From DATLZU01 sp051293835 (GTDB lineage Bacteria > Nitrospirota > Nitrospiria > Nitrospirales > Nitrospiraceae), in the NCBI GenBank assembly GCA_051293835.1, contig JBPKMA010000001.1, positions 1-64,000 of the forward strand: 64,000 bases of DNA, read 5' to 3'. The notes below the pieces were generated by a model that made no database searches, had not been told where the DNA came from, and worked only from the letters and a program-made list of their open reading frames with translations. Both the position numbers and the translations under genes were made by a program. Every line of letters starts with the position of its first letter. Position 1 is the first letter of the stretch. Of the stretch, positions 17,554-25,635 are shown one piece after another.

Positions 17554-18486
17554 ATGTTGGAAACAAAATTCAAAGTGGCGCTCCTTCTGGCCGTGCTTGC
17601 CGCGGCAAGCCTTCCGATCATGGGCATTCTTCGCGGAACTACGCTATCGCCAGTCGAAGCAGACAATCCGTTTCCTGCCGCCGTTTCCGAAACGACGATG
17701 ATAGCGGAAAGGGGCGAAAAGCCGATCGAAGAAGAGATGGTACTGATTCCTGCTGGACCGTTTATCCGAGGGAGCGGAAGCGGTGGTTTTGATGAGCAGC
17801 CTGAACGCATTATTTATCTGGATGCTTTTCTGATCGATCGCTTTGAGGTAACCAATCATCACTACGCAGAGTTTGTCGCCGCAACTGGACATCGAAAGCC
17901 GGGTCCGCCCTCTCGCTATGCCAAAAATATGGAACGCATGCGCGGACTCAACCAGCCGGTCGTGTATGTATCGTGGGAGGACGCTGATGCCTATTGCCGC
18001 TGGAAAGGGAAGCGCTTGCCGACGGAGGCCGAGTGGGAAAAAGCAATGCGCGGCACCGACGGCCGCCTTTGGCCTTGGGGAAATGTAATGGATCTGACGG
18101 CGTCGAACTGGGCACGTGTCAATGATGGATATGAAGTGACCGCTCCCGTAGGAACGTTTCACGGAGATCGAAGTCCGTACGGTGTTATGGATGGAGCTGG
18201 AAACGTGATGGAATGGGTGGCCGATTGGTATCAGGAAAATGCTTATAGGGAATCAGACCACAAGAACCCTCAGGGCCCGGAGTTTGGGGTCTTTAAGGTC
18301 CTGCGAGGTGGGGGGTATACAAGCACGGGTTCGGATCTCCGAATCACCAGCCGAAGCAAAATGGTCCCCGACTTTCGAGATGAAACAATCGGTTTTCGGT
18401 GTGCCGTTTCAGTCGGTAAAAACAAGCCGGAAGTACCGAACATAAAAGAGGTAAAACTTACAGAAAATCAAAATAATAGAGAATAA
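17554..18486 (+). CDS. exported or anchored FGE-sulfatase-domain protein, copy 2
   Basis: 310 aa. N-terminal hydrophobic segment at residues 8-24, then the same FGE-sulfatase core as the preceding gene: EMVLIPAGPFIRGS, KRLPTEAEWEKAMRG, YGVMDGAGNVMEWVADW, GFRCAVS. Again the catalytic cysteine pair is absent. The last 15 codons are AT rich and overlap a possible small gene on the other strand. Tandem duplication of the two FGE-like genes directly upstream of the second bd-like oxidase operon suggests a role linked to respiration rather than to sulfatases; this is an inference from context. Confidence 0.8.
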   Translation: MLETKFKVALLLAVLAAASLPIMGILRGTTLSPVEADNPFPAAVSETTMIAERGEKPIEEEMVLIPAGPFIRGSGSGGFDEQPERIIYLDAFLIDRFEVTNHHYAEFVAATGHRKPGPPSRYAKNMERMRGLNQPVVYVSWEDADAYCRWKGKRLPTEAEWEKAMRGTDGRLWPWGNVMDLTASNWARVNDGYEVTAPVGTFHGDRSPYGVMDGAGNVMEWVADWYQENAYRESDHKNPQGPEFGVFKVLRGGGYTSTGSDLRITSRSKMVPDFRDETIGFRCAVSVGKNKPEVPNIKEVKLTENQNNRE

Positions 18487-18562
18487 GAAATACGGCCAAA
18501 ATTATGTTGACAACCATACCAGCCAAAACTATAATGTCGAACAATTTTGAATTCTTCGTCAT
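18458..18562 (-). CDS. possible 34-aa single-helix membrane protein (minus strand)
   Basis: A 34-codon frame that overlaps the last 29 bases of the FGE-like gene. It starts MTKNSKLFDIIVLAGM and ends ILYYFDFL, giving one membrane helix of about 22 residues with a positively charged N-terminus. A GTGAGAG sequence eight bases before the ATG may serve as ribosome site. It resembles in size and layout the two small + strand membrane proteins that follow. It could also be chance in an AT-rich tail; conservation would decide. Confidence 0.35.
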   Translation of the reverse strand: MTKNSKLFDIIVLAGMVVNIILAVFLILYYFDFL

Positions 18563-18692
18563 TATTTATTCTCTCACCCCGCGCCGTTTGATGTGAGGGA
18601 ATCTCATTAACATAGCCCGTGTAGCGTGTCAAGGAAGCGGCCTAGTTTTCACTGAACAAAATCGCCCCGTTCAAGATCCTGAGGAGAAGAGT

Positions 18693-18818
18693 ATGGCTGA
18701 AGCGGTTCGGCAGGATTCGGAATTGAAGATCAAAGTCGGCAAGATGATTTTTTATATCACGTGTGCAGTAAGCCTGTGGTTCTTCTATTGGTTTGCCGGG
18801 ATACAGTGCCCGTGCTGA
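18693..18818 (+). CDS. 41-aa single-helix membrane protein with C-terminal CPC
   Basis: 41 codons, ATG at 18693 with GAGGAG six bases upstream. N-terminal half is charged and soluble (MAEAVRQDSELKIKVGK), the second half is one membrane helix (MIFYITCAVSLWFFYWFAG) and the last residues are IQCPC. Its stop codon lies in the loop of a terminator hairpin. Its size and position about 370 bases before a bd-like oxidase gene recall CydX/CbdX-type small subunits of cytochrome bd, but the sequence does not match those families that I know. The ribosome site and reading frame make it a credible gene. Confidence 0.6.
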   Translation: MAEAVRQDSELKIKVGKMIFYITCAVSLWFFYWFAGIQCPC

Positions 18819-18831
18819 GCACGGGCTTTTT
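18808..18831 (+). terminator. intrinsic terminator whose loop is the stop codon of the 41-aa gene
   Basis: GCCCGTGC (18808-18815), loop TGA, GCACGGGC (18819-18826), then TTTTT. The three-base loop is exactly the stop codon of the gene 18693-18818. A second weaker hairpin (18832-18838 with 18849-18855) follows. Confidence 0.75.
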
Positions 18832-18902
18832 GCTTGTCGAGCCCATGGGACAAGCTGGTTATCGGTTTCACGTGCGGCAATTTTGACGAGAGAGGGGTCA
18901 GA

Positions 18903-19025
18903 ATGGGACAGACGATTTTCTATATTTTGATTTCAACGGTGATTTGCTTGATCTATTTCACTGCCGTCGATCACTTCCTAATGGACATGCAGGGCTTGGA
19001 CTATTGGTATCTGTTCCGGAAGTAG
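18903..19025 (+). CDS. 40-aa single-helix membrane protein
   Basis: 40 codons from ATG 18903, preceded by GAGAGGGG. The frame is open upstream to 18834, but the ribosome site and the hydrophobic start favour 18903. Sequence begins MGQTIFYILISTVICLIYF, a membrane helix, and ends with an acidic and aromatic tail (DHFLMDMQGLDYWYLFRK). The IFYI motif at the start of the helix is shared with the 41-aa protein. It is followed by its own terminator, then the bd-like oxidase. Candidate small subunit or assembly factor of that oxidase; function is inferred from position only. Confidence 0.6.
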   Translation: MGQTIFYILISTVICLIYFTAVDHFLMDMQGLDYWYLFRK

Positions 19026-19100
19026 GAGCGGAAGTGTGTTCAACTGTGAGAGCCGGCACTGGTGGGTTAATAAATAAAATAAATTGATGTCCAAAACTGC

Positions 19101-19127
19101 AACTCGATGGTTGGTCGAGTTTTTTTA
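19101..19127 (+). terminator. intrinsic terminator before the second bd-like oxidase operon
   Basis: AACTCGA (19101-19107) pairs with TCGAGTT (19115-19121) across a 7-base loop, followed by an uninterrupted T run to 19127 and more T residues after one A. It separates the small-protein genes from the oxidase operon. Confidence 0.75.
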
Positions 19128-19190
19128 TTTTTTAAGAAGGGTGACATATCAGCGTGAGTGAGTGTGTGTGATGGATCAAGGAGGTAAGCC

Positions 19191-21131
19191 ATGGGCAGCG
19201 TAACCCGGAAAAAGATTATGTCAATCATGGCGCTCAGCGCAATGGTTGGCCTCCTCCTTCTGCCTATTCTTCTCTCAGTTCCTGTGTTCGCTGGCGGTGA
19301 TGAAGCCCCTGCGGGTGGTCTGCCGCCTGATTCGGCCCAGGCGGGAAGTGGCGAAGCTGAGAAGAAAATCGAGAAGGGTCGGGATGTCTATTACAAGACT
19401 GAGGGAATCGTTGTTGGCGCCCCGGCTCCGAAGACAACGGACAGTCCGAAGGATTATCCCCGGTACAATTTTGAAAGTCGGGTGCTCCTCTGGTTTGCCA
19501 ACCAGCAGCATCTGTACTACGGAAGCTTCGTATTGGCGGTTCCGATTTTTTGCATGATCATTGAGTTCATGGGGGTTGTATCAAAAGACAGGGCCATGGC
19601 CAAGAAATATGATCAGTTGGCCTATGACTTCATCAAGATCAGCCTGACCGCGTATTCTTTGACCGCAATTTTGGGCGGTATTCTGATCTTTACGTTTTTG
19701 ACGCTCTATCCCTCGTTCTTCGGGTACCTCTCGAGCATTTTCCGTCCGGTGATGCACATTTACGCGCTGATGTTCGTGGCCGAGAGCGGAACCCTCTACA
19801 TCTATTATTACGGCTGGGACAAGATGAAGGAGGGATTCCTCAAGTGGATTCACTTGAGCATGTCCGTCATCCTGAACGTTATTGGTACGGTGTTGATGTT
19901 TCTTGCAAACTCCTGGATTGGGTTCATGATGTCGCCGGCCGGAGTTGATGAGCAGGGGCGCTACTTGGGCAACATCTGGCATGTTATTCACACAGCTTTG
20001 TGGAATCCTCTGAACGTCCATCGTATTCTTGGAAACATGGCTTTCGGCGGCGGCGTTGTGGCAGCCTATGCTGCGTATCGATTCTTGTCCGCTAAAACCG
20101 ATGAGGAGCGCGCTCACTACGATTGGATGGGTTATATCGCCATGGCGATTGGGGTGGCGTTCCTGATCCCATTGCCATTCGCTGGGTATTGGTTGATGAG
20201 GGAGGTGTATGCCTATCGCCAGCAAATGGGGATCACCCTTATGGGGGGCTTGCTGGCTTGGCTCTTCATCATCCAGGCGACCATGATTGGAATTCTCTTT
20301 CTGAGCAGCAACTATTATCTGTGGCAAGCTCTGGGTCGGATGCGTGGCGCCGAAAAATACCAGAAGTACATTAAGTATCTGGTGTTTATCCTGGTGTGCG
20401 GGTTCCTGATCTTCATTACGCCGCACACGATGGTGATGACGCCTGCGGAGCTCAAAGCCATGGGCGGGCAGCAGCATCCGGTGCTGGGGAATTACGGCGT
20501 GATGTCCGCCAAAAACGGCGGAATCAACGTGATCATCACGACTACTGTGTTGAGCTTTATCTGGTACATGCGAGGGAATAAGGTGCCCACAGTGTCTTGG
20601 GCGAAGTTCGGCAATATCTTCATGGGCACTTTCTTTTTCTGGGCATACGTCAACATTATTTGGCTCGCCATCTACGGCTACTATATTCCGGCCAACGTGC
20701 GCATCGGGCTCTCTGTGCCGCAGGTGGCGACCACGTTATCTTGTCTCTTCTTCATGACAGCCTTGAATGCCGTCATGATGAAAGGAGCCAAGCAGACGGG
20801 GCCGATTGAGTGGGGTAAGATCTCGGCCCGTTCTCAGTATGCTCTCATTATGTTGGCGACGGCTTTTACCTGGATGATGGGGTTGATGGGGTATATCCGT
20901 TCGTCTGTGCGCTTGTTCTGGCATGTGAACGAGATCATGCGGGATAACTCGCCCTGGGCCTATACCCATACCATTGGGTTTGCAGCCAATATGATCTCCT
21001 TCAACGTCCTGTTCTTCTGGATCAGTATCCTGTTTGTCTTTTGGCTTGGAACGCTCGGCGTTAAAAAGGTTCCTGTTGAGGCCAAAGTTCCAGTACCCGG
21101 TCGAGCACCGGAGCCGGTTGTTGGTCACTGA
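19191..21131 (+). CDS. cytochrome bd-like oxidase protein, copy 2
   Basis: 646 aa with AAGGAGGT before the ATG. Signal-like segment at residues 10-34, then a CydA-like polytopic core: WFANQQHLYYGSFVLAVP with the first-helix His, VIHTALWNPLNVHRILGN, TPHTMVMTPAELKAMGG, ending in a Pro/Val-rich tail. It is closely related over its whole length to 13520-15394. No cydB neighbour; instead three cytochrome c genes follow (21218, 22594, 23707), suggesting that it exchanges electrons with c-type cytochromes rather than acting alone. Bd-like oxidases of this type are known from Nitrospira genomes; catalytic role is inferred. Confidence 0.8.
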   Translation: MGSVTRKKIMSIMALSAMVGLLLLPILLSVPVFAGGDEAPAGGLPPDSAQAGSGEAEKKIEKGRDVYYKTEGIVVGAPAPKTTDSPKDYPRYNFESRVLLWFANQQHLYYGSFVLAVPIFCMIIEFMGVVSKDRAMAKKYDQLAYDFIKISLTAYSLTAILGGILIFTFLTLYPSFFGYLSSIFRPVMHIYALMFVAESGTLYIYYYGWDKMKEGFLKWIHLSMSVILNVIGTVLMFLANSWIGFMMSPAGVDEQGRYLGNIWHVIHTALWNPLNVHRILGNMAFGGGVVAAYAAYRFLSAKTDEERAHYDWMGYIAMAIGVAFLIPLPFAGYWLMREVYAYRQQMGITLMGGLLAWLFIIQATMIGILFLSSNYYLWQALGRMRGAEKYQKYIKYLVFILVCGFLIFITPHTMVMTPAELKAMGGQQHPVLGNYGVMSAKNGGINVIITTTVLSFIWYMRGNKVPTVSWAKFGNIFMGTFFFWAYVNIIWLAIYGYYIPANVRIGLSVPQVATTLSCLFFMTALNAVMMKGAKQTGPIEWGKISARSQYALIMLATAFTWMMGLMGYIRSSVRLFWHVNEIMRDNSPWAYTHTIGFAANMISFNVLFFWISILFVFWLGTLGVKKVPVEAKVPVPGRAPEPVVGH

Positions 21132-21217
21132 GAAAGTCTCGACTGCTCTTGTGGCATTGTTGGGGGAGAGGCGCTGGTTGTCCGGTGCCTCTTTCCCTCT
21201 GTTGGGAGGTTTGAACC

Positions 21218-22537
21218 GTGGTTGAGCTGCTTACGGAAGCGTTCGCGTTAGGTTGGCCGGCTTTTGCCTTGCTAGTCGGCCTACTAATTTATTTTAAGGT
21301 TTCCATCAAGGATCCCGAGGCCAACCGTCGAGCGGTCTTTAAGACGTTTATCGGCATTCTTGCGGCCATCATGTTGTTCATCGCAATTGCGAATTATAAG
21401 ATGAACTTCTTTGGCGAATCGCGGTTGCTGCCCGTTTCTCTCGCGCTGATCACCGCCCTCAGTTTCATGATGGGACTGTATTTCGCTAACATCAGCGCCC
21501 TTTTGAAAATCGGGGGATTCATGTTCTTGGTAGCCGCCGCGCTTTCCGGATACGGTAATTGGCTCCCTCAGGTGGAAGGCGGATTTCCTCCGAAAGAAGA
21601 GAAGCTTGATTTTAGCGCTATGACTCCTCAACAACTGGCGGATGAAGGAGAGAAGATCATCTTTGGCGGGATCGGCCAAAACAAGGTGCAGGGAGCAATA
21701 GGAAAGGGACAGTGTCCGCTGTGTCATGCATTTCATGAGGGGATGCTGGGGGAGCGAGCGCCGAATTTGCTGGGAATTCCGGATCGGGCCGGAAAGGACC
21801 GGCTGGAAGACCCGAGGTATCACAAGGGTAAGCCGCAGGAAAGGGATACGGTTGAGAAGGAATCGTTTCCTGGGGCCGGTACGGCGGAAAACGCGATCGA
21901 ATACATTGCAGAGTCTCATGCCTGTCCGAGTTGTTACGTAGTCGCTGGTTACGGCGTCAAGGGCTCGAACGATCGAGAGAGTCCGATGCCGAAAATTCAC
22001 AAGCCGCCTATTTCTTTGAGCCTGCCTGAATTGGCGGCAGTGGACACTTGGTTGTTTGTTCGTGAGGGGAAGGATCCGCCTTCGTACGAGGAAATCATCA
22101 AGGCCTATGAGAAATTCATTCCGGAGTCTGATCGGCCCAAGCAGCAAACGGAGGACGAAAAAGCCAAAGGCGGTGGGGGAGCTCTGTTGGCTGACGGCTC
22201 CGAACCGGTAGACCAAATTTTCGCTAAGGCGCAGTGTGTGGCTTGTCATACGATTCCGGGTATTCCAGGCGCTGTTGGAACCATCGGTCCCAAGTTGGTC
22301 GAGGGGACGAATGCGCCGTTACGCCTTAAGGATCCGGAGTACAAGGGGACGGCTAAGTCTACTCCGGAATATATTATGGAATCGGTGATTTCACCGAGCA
22401 CCTATGTGGTGAAAGGATTTCCTGACAACACGATGCCAAAGGTGTTCGGACAGAAGTTAAGCGCGGGGGCGTTGAAAAAGATTGTTGATTATCTCTCGCA
22501 GCTCAAAGAGGGTAAGGAGCCCCCGAAAATTTCATAA
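21218..22537 (+). CDS. membrane-anchored dihaem cytochrome c
   Basis: 439 aa from GTG 21218 (GGGAGG nine bases upstream). Three or four N-terminal membrane helices (residues about 8-25, 43-60, 68-85, 90-108) lead to a periplasmic part with two haem-c motifs, CPLCH at residue 166 and CVACH at residue 340, each followed by a cytochrome c fold. A third pair of cysteines, CPSCY near residue 241, resembles a haem motif with His replaced by Tyr and may be a lost or structural site. Second gene of the oxidase operon. Expected to carry electrons on the periplasmic side of the membrane. Confidence 0.8.
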   Translation: MVELLTEAFALGWPAFALLVGLLIYFKVSIKDPEANRRAVFKTFIGILAAIMLFIAIANYKMNFFGESRLLPVSLALITALSFMMGLYFANISALLKIGGFMFLVAAALSGYGNWLPQVEGGFPPKEEKLDFSAMTPQQLADEGEKIIFGGIGQNKVQGAIGKGQCPLCHAFHEGMLGERAPNLLGIPDRAGKDRLEDPRYHKGKPQERDTVEKESFPGAGTAENAIEYIAESHACPSCYVVAGYGVKGSNDRESPMPKIHKPPISLSLPELAAVDTWLFVREGKDPPSYEEIIKAYEKFIPESDRPKQQTEDEKAKGGGGALLADGSEPVDQIFAKAQCVACHTIPGIPGAVGTIGPKLVEGTNAPLRLKDPEYKGTAKSTPEYIMESVISPSTYVVKGFPDNTMPKVFGQKLSAGALKKIVDYLSQLKEGKEPPKIS

Positions 22538-22593
22538 CACGCACGAGGCGTTTCAAGATTCAGGGTTAAGGTTGAGGTACAGGGAGTGAACCG

Positions 22594-23631
22594 ATGAAAG
22601 CATTAATGGCAGTCGGGGCGGTGGTGGGAGTGATTGGGCTACTCCTCTTGACCGGCATGGTCTTGGGAATCATCCCTTCGAACACCGTACGCTTGGTCGA
22701 AGGTTATATGCCCATGCAAATGCTCTTTGAGCTTGCCTTGTTTGTAGCGGGATTTGCAGGGATCAGTTATCTTCTTAACTCGGTGGGAATGGGCATCCCC
22801 CGGTTCTGGCAGGGGATTCTCTTCTGGGTGTTTATCTTGCTTTACCTGAAGTACCGGGTCTATCCACCCATTCCGTTCAGTGTTCGGGCTATGTACGGTA
22901 CAGTTTCGCTGATTGCCGTACTCATGTGGATGTCGAGCAACGAAGAAGACTGGAAAAAATTCAAGCAGCCCATTCTGAATGTGCTCGATGCTCAAAGCGG
23001 GTTTAACAAAGTATTGCGCTATGTCTATTTGGTTCTTCTGCCCATCATCGTCGGTGGGTTTTCGTACATGTCGATGAAGCCGACGACAGAAGAGCCCATT
23101 GAGTTGAGAACCGTGCATCCTGCCCCTCCGGCGAGCACCAAGGTCCACGGAAAGAGCTACGTGCTTCAGACCGCACAGAATCCTTATCGCGTGAATCTTG
23201 AGGGTAAGTATGATCAGGAGTTCACCAACAGTCTTATCGTCGAACAGTCGATGGGGCGCTTGATGAAGCCCGACGCTAATCCTTGGGATCCTAAAGCGGA
23301 GGGGTATCTGAAGTATGTTCGGGAAGGCGGCGAAATTTTCTTCCAAAATTGTCACTTCTGTCACGGCGACAATTTGAACGGTCGCGGTATCCACGCATTT
23401 GCCTTTAATCCTATTCCGGCTAACTTTACCGATCCCGGAACGATCGCCCAGCTTCAAGAGACCTTCATTTTCTGGAGAGTTTCGAAGGGCGGGATTGGGT
23501 TACCTAATGAAGGTTTTCCATGGGCGTCTGTGATGCCGCCCTGGGAACAACATCTCACGACAGACGAGATTTGGAAAGTCATTCTCTTTGAGTATTGGCA
23601 TACAGGTTATTATCCTCGGACTTGGGATTAA
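22594..23631 (+). CDS. membrane-anchored monohaem cytochrome c
   Basis: 345 aa. Five hydrophobic segments in the first 165 residues (for example residues 5-27, 37-57, 68-85, 95-110, 145-162), then a periplasmic cytochrome c domain with CHFCH at residue 253 and GDNLNGRG after it; the probable axial Met lies in the WASVMPPWEQ stretch near residue 310. Third gene of the oxidase operon. The layout of membrane helices plus one cytochrome c domain parallels its upstream neighbour. Confidence 0.8.
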   Translation: MKALMAVGAVVGVIGLLLLTGMVLGIIPSNTVRLVEGYMPMQMLFELALFVAGFAGISYLLNSVGMGIPRFWQGILFWVFILLYLKYRVYPPIPFSVRAMYGTVSLIAVLMWMSSNEEDWKKFKQPILNVLDAQSGFNKVLRYVYLVLLPIIVGGFSYMSMKPTTEEPIELRTVHPAPPASTKVHGKSYVLQTAQNPYRVNLEGKYDQEFTNSLIVEQSMGRLMKPDANPWDPKAEGYLKYVREGGEIFFQNCHFCHGDNLNGRGIHAFAFNPIPANFTDPGTIAQLQETFIFWRVSKGGIGLPNEGFPWASVMPPWEQHLTTDEIWKVILFEYWHTGYYPRTWD

Positions 23632-23706
23632 CAGCCGGTCTAGGCTGGCTTCTCAGGCAAGAGCAAGCAAGAGTATACGAACGAGATGAACGATGCGAGG
23701 TCACCA

Positions 23707-25485
23707 ATGAGGAAGCTGGGCTTGAAAGGTACACCAACTCTGGTGCTGCTCGCTGCCGTAGGGTTTGTGATGGTCTCAGGCAGTGCTGGGGTGTCGATTT
23801 TTGCACAAGAAGGCGGTGGGTTACCGGAGGGCTTCAAAAGAGTCGAACTTCCTCCGGAACCGCCTGCTGAAATGATCGAAGCGGGTAAGCGCGTCTACTT
23901 CACTAAATGTGTATGGTGTCACGGCGTGGATGGGGCTGGCGATGGTCCGGCAGCGGACCGGCTTTGGCCTAGACCAAGAAACTTTAACCAAGGCACGTTC
24001 AAGATTCGTCACACAGCGAGCGGTGAGCTCCCATTATTTGATTATCGAAAGCCGATCAAAGGACAAAACGATCTGTTCGACACTGTCACGCACGGTTTGA
24101 CTGGGTCCGCTATGCCGCCGTGGGAAGGCATTTTGACGGAAGAGCAGCGCTTGCAGGTGCTCTCGTTTGTGACAACGCAGTTGGTCAAAGACCGTAAGTT
24201 TGCTGACAAGGAAACAGAAACCCTGACGGTCCTCCAACTTGACAGTATAAAGCCGATTCCACCCAGCAAGGAGAGCATTGAAAAGGGTGCGCAGTTGGTT
24301 GTTGACAAAAAATGTATTGAATGTCACGGAGTTGAGGGGCGCGGAGACGGCAATGCCTTTAACTTAAAGGACGACTGGGGATTCCCAATTCAGCCGGCTG
24401 ATTGGCATAAGTGTTGGAACTTCAGAGGAAGCCGGCAAGATCCTTACAACGTGAAGAATATATTCCGGACGTTCTCGACGGGAATCAATGGCACACCGAT
24501 GCCGTCTTTCGCAGACAACACAACAATTGAAGAGCGCTGGCACATCGCGAATTTTGTGAATTCGCTGTGTGAGCGAGATCAGGATGGGAACCCCCTTCCG
24601 ATTGATCCGTTGACGGATAAGCCGAAGATCAACTTTGTCATTCCTTCCGGTCCTGTTGAAGGGGAAATTTCGGATGATCCTGAAAGCGAAATGTGGAAGA
24701 AACAGGTTAGGCGCTACGTCGCGCTGGGCGGGCAGATTACACACAAGCCCAGGAATTTCGTGACCCGGATTGATGATGTTTGGGTCAAGTCGCTATACAA
24801 CGACAAAGAGATTGTATTTTTGTTCCAGTGGGACGACCGCTCAAAGAGCATAGCAGCCGAACCTCCACCTTGGCAACCGACCGAAGTGAACGTGGAACAG
24901 TACGGTGTGCTGGAGCAGCCCCCGAAGACAGGTGAGGCTGGATCGATCGCCGCGAATCAAAACAAGTACACGGTCTACAACGACGCGCTTGCATTTCAGT
25001 TCCCGATCAAGTGGCAGGAGATTCCACCGCCGTTTAAGCCGAGATATTTATGGGGTGATCAGAAGTTTCCTGTTGACATCATCAAGTGGGAAGCGGATGG
25101 CTCGATCCGGGCGTTCAAAGGGACTGGCTGGGATCAGGACTTTGAGGAACGGGAGGATTTTGAGGAAAAGGTCAAGGTACGAAAGGCCGAATGGAAGAAT
25201 GGTCAGTGGACGCTAATGGTGTCGCGTCCGCTCAAGGGTGATTACGAAGAGGACACTCAATTCGACGTAGGCAAGTATATCCCCACTGTGTTTTTTGTTT
25301 GGGATGGCCATAACGGCGATGCCGGCAGAAAAATGTCCGTGTCCGCTTTCTACTATACTTTTCTGGAGCCTCCTATTCCAAAAGAGGTGTACATTTACCC
25401 AACACTGATCGCGGTTGGTATTGTGATTCTTGAGGGCTGGGTTCTCGCCCGCCGGGCAAACAAGAGGAAAGGGAAGACATTCTAA
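23707..25485 (+). CDS. dihaem cytochrome c fused to an NxrC-like haem-b domain
   Basis: 592 aa from ATG 23707 (CGAGGT upstream); ATG 23686 is possible but lacks a ribosome site. Signal peptide to about residue 35. Two cytochrome c domains with CVWCH at residue 68 and CIECH at residue 203, then an ethylbenzene-dehydrogenase-gamma-like region (residues about 320-555: VKSLYNDKEIVFLFQWDD, QFDVGKYIPTVFFVWDGH), the family of NxrC. A C-terminal membrane helix (YPTLIAVGIVILEGWVLA) and a basic tail anchor it. The fusion could pass electrons from a molybdoenzyme through haem b to haem c within one chain, but no bound partner is shown. Last gene of the operon, followed by a strong terminator. Confidence 0.8.
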   Translation: MRKLGLKGTPTLVLLAAVGFVMVSGSAGVSIFAQEGGGLPEGFKRVELPPEPPAEMIEAGKRVYFTKCVWCHGVDGAGDGPAADRLWPRPRNFNQGTFKIRHTASGELPLFDYRKPIKGQNDLFDTVTHGLTGSAMPPWEGILTEEQRLQVLSFVTTQLVKDRKFADKETETLTVLQLDSIKPIPPSKESIEKGAQLVVDKKCIECHGVEGRGDGNAFNLKDDWGFPIQPADWHKCWNFRGSRQDPYNVKNIFRTFSTGINGTPMPSFADNTTIEERWHIANFVNSLCERDQDGNPLPIDPLTDKPKINFVIPSGPVEGEISDDPESEMWKKQVRRYVALGGQITHKPRNFVTRIDDVWVKSLYNDKEIVFLFQWDDRSKSIAAEPPPWQPTEVNVEQYGVLEQPPKTGEAGSIAANQNKYTVYNDALAFQFPIKWQEIPPPFKPRYLWGDQKFPVDIIKWEADGSIRAFKGTGWDQDFEEREDFEEKVKVRKAEWKNGQWTLMVSRPLKGDYEEDTQFDVGKYIPTVFFVWDGHNGDAGRKMSVSAFYYTFLEPPIPKEVYIYPTLIAVGIVILEGWVLARRANKRKGKTF

Positions 25486-25523
25486 GTCTTCTCCGAAACA
25501 GTAGGAAATCTAGGCGCTGTGGC

Positions 25524-25563
25524 AAAGAGGGGATGGGGGCGGAATCCCATCCCCTCTTTTGTT
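25524..25563 (+). terminator. intrinsic terminator after the oxidase/cytochrome operon
   Basis: Perfect 14-bp stem (25524-25537 with 25546-25559), 8-base loop, then T-rich sequence. Confidence 0.9.
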
Positions 25564-25635
25564 TATTTTTAAAATTGTGTGGGTAACTGACTCCGCTTGC
25601 GTGATGCTTGGACTCTCGAAAGGAGGAGCCGAGCG

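Noticed and set aside
21163..21192. Weak hairpin between the bd-like oxidase and the dihaem cytochrome gene
   Set aside because: Only six clean base pairs and no T run; not convincing as terminator, processing site or regulator.
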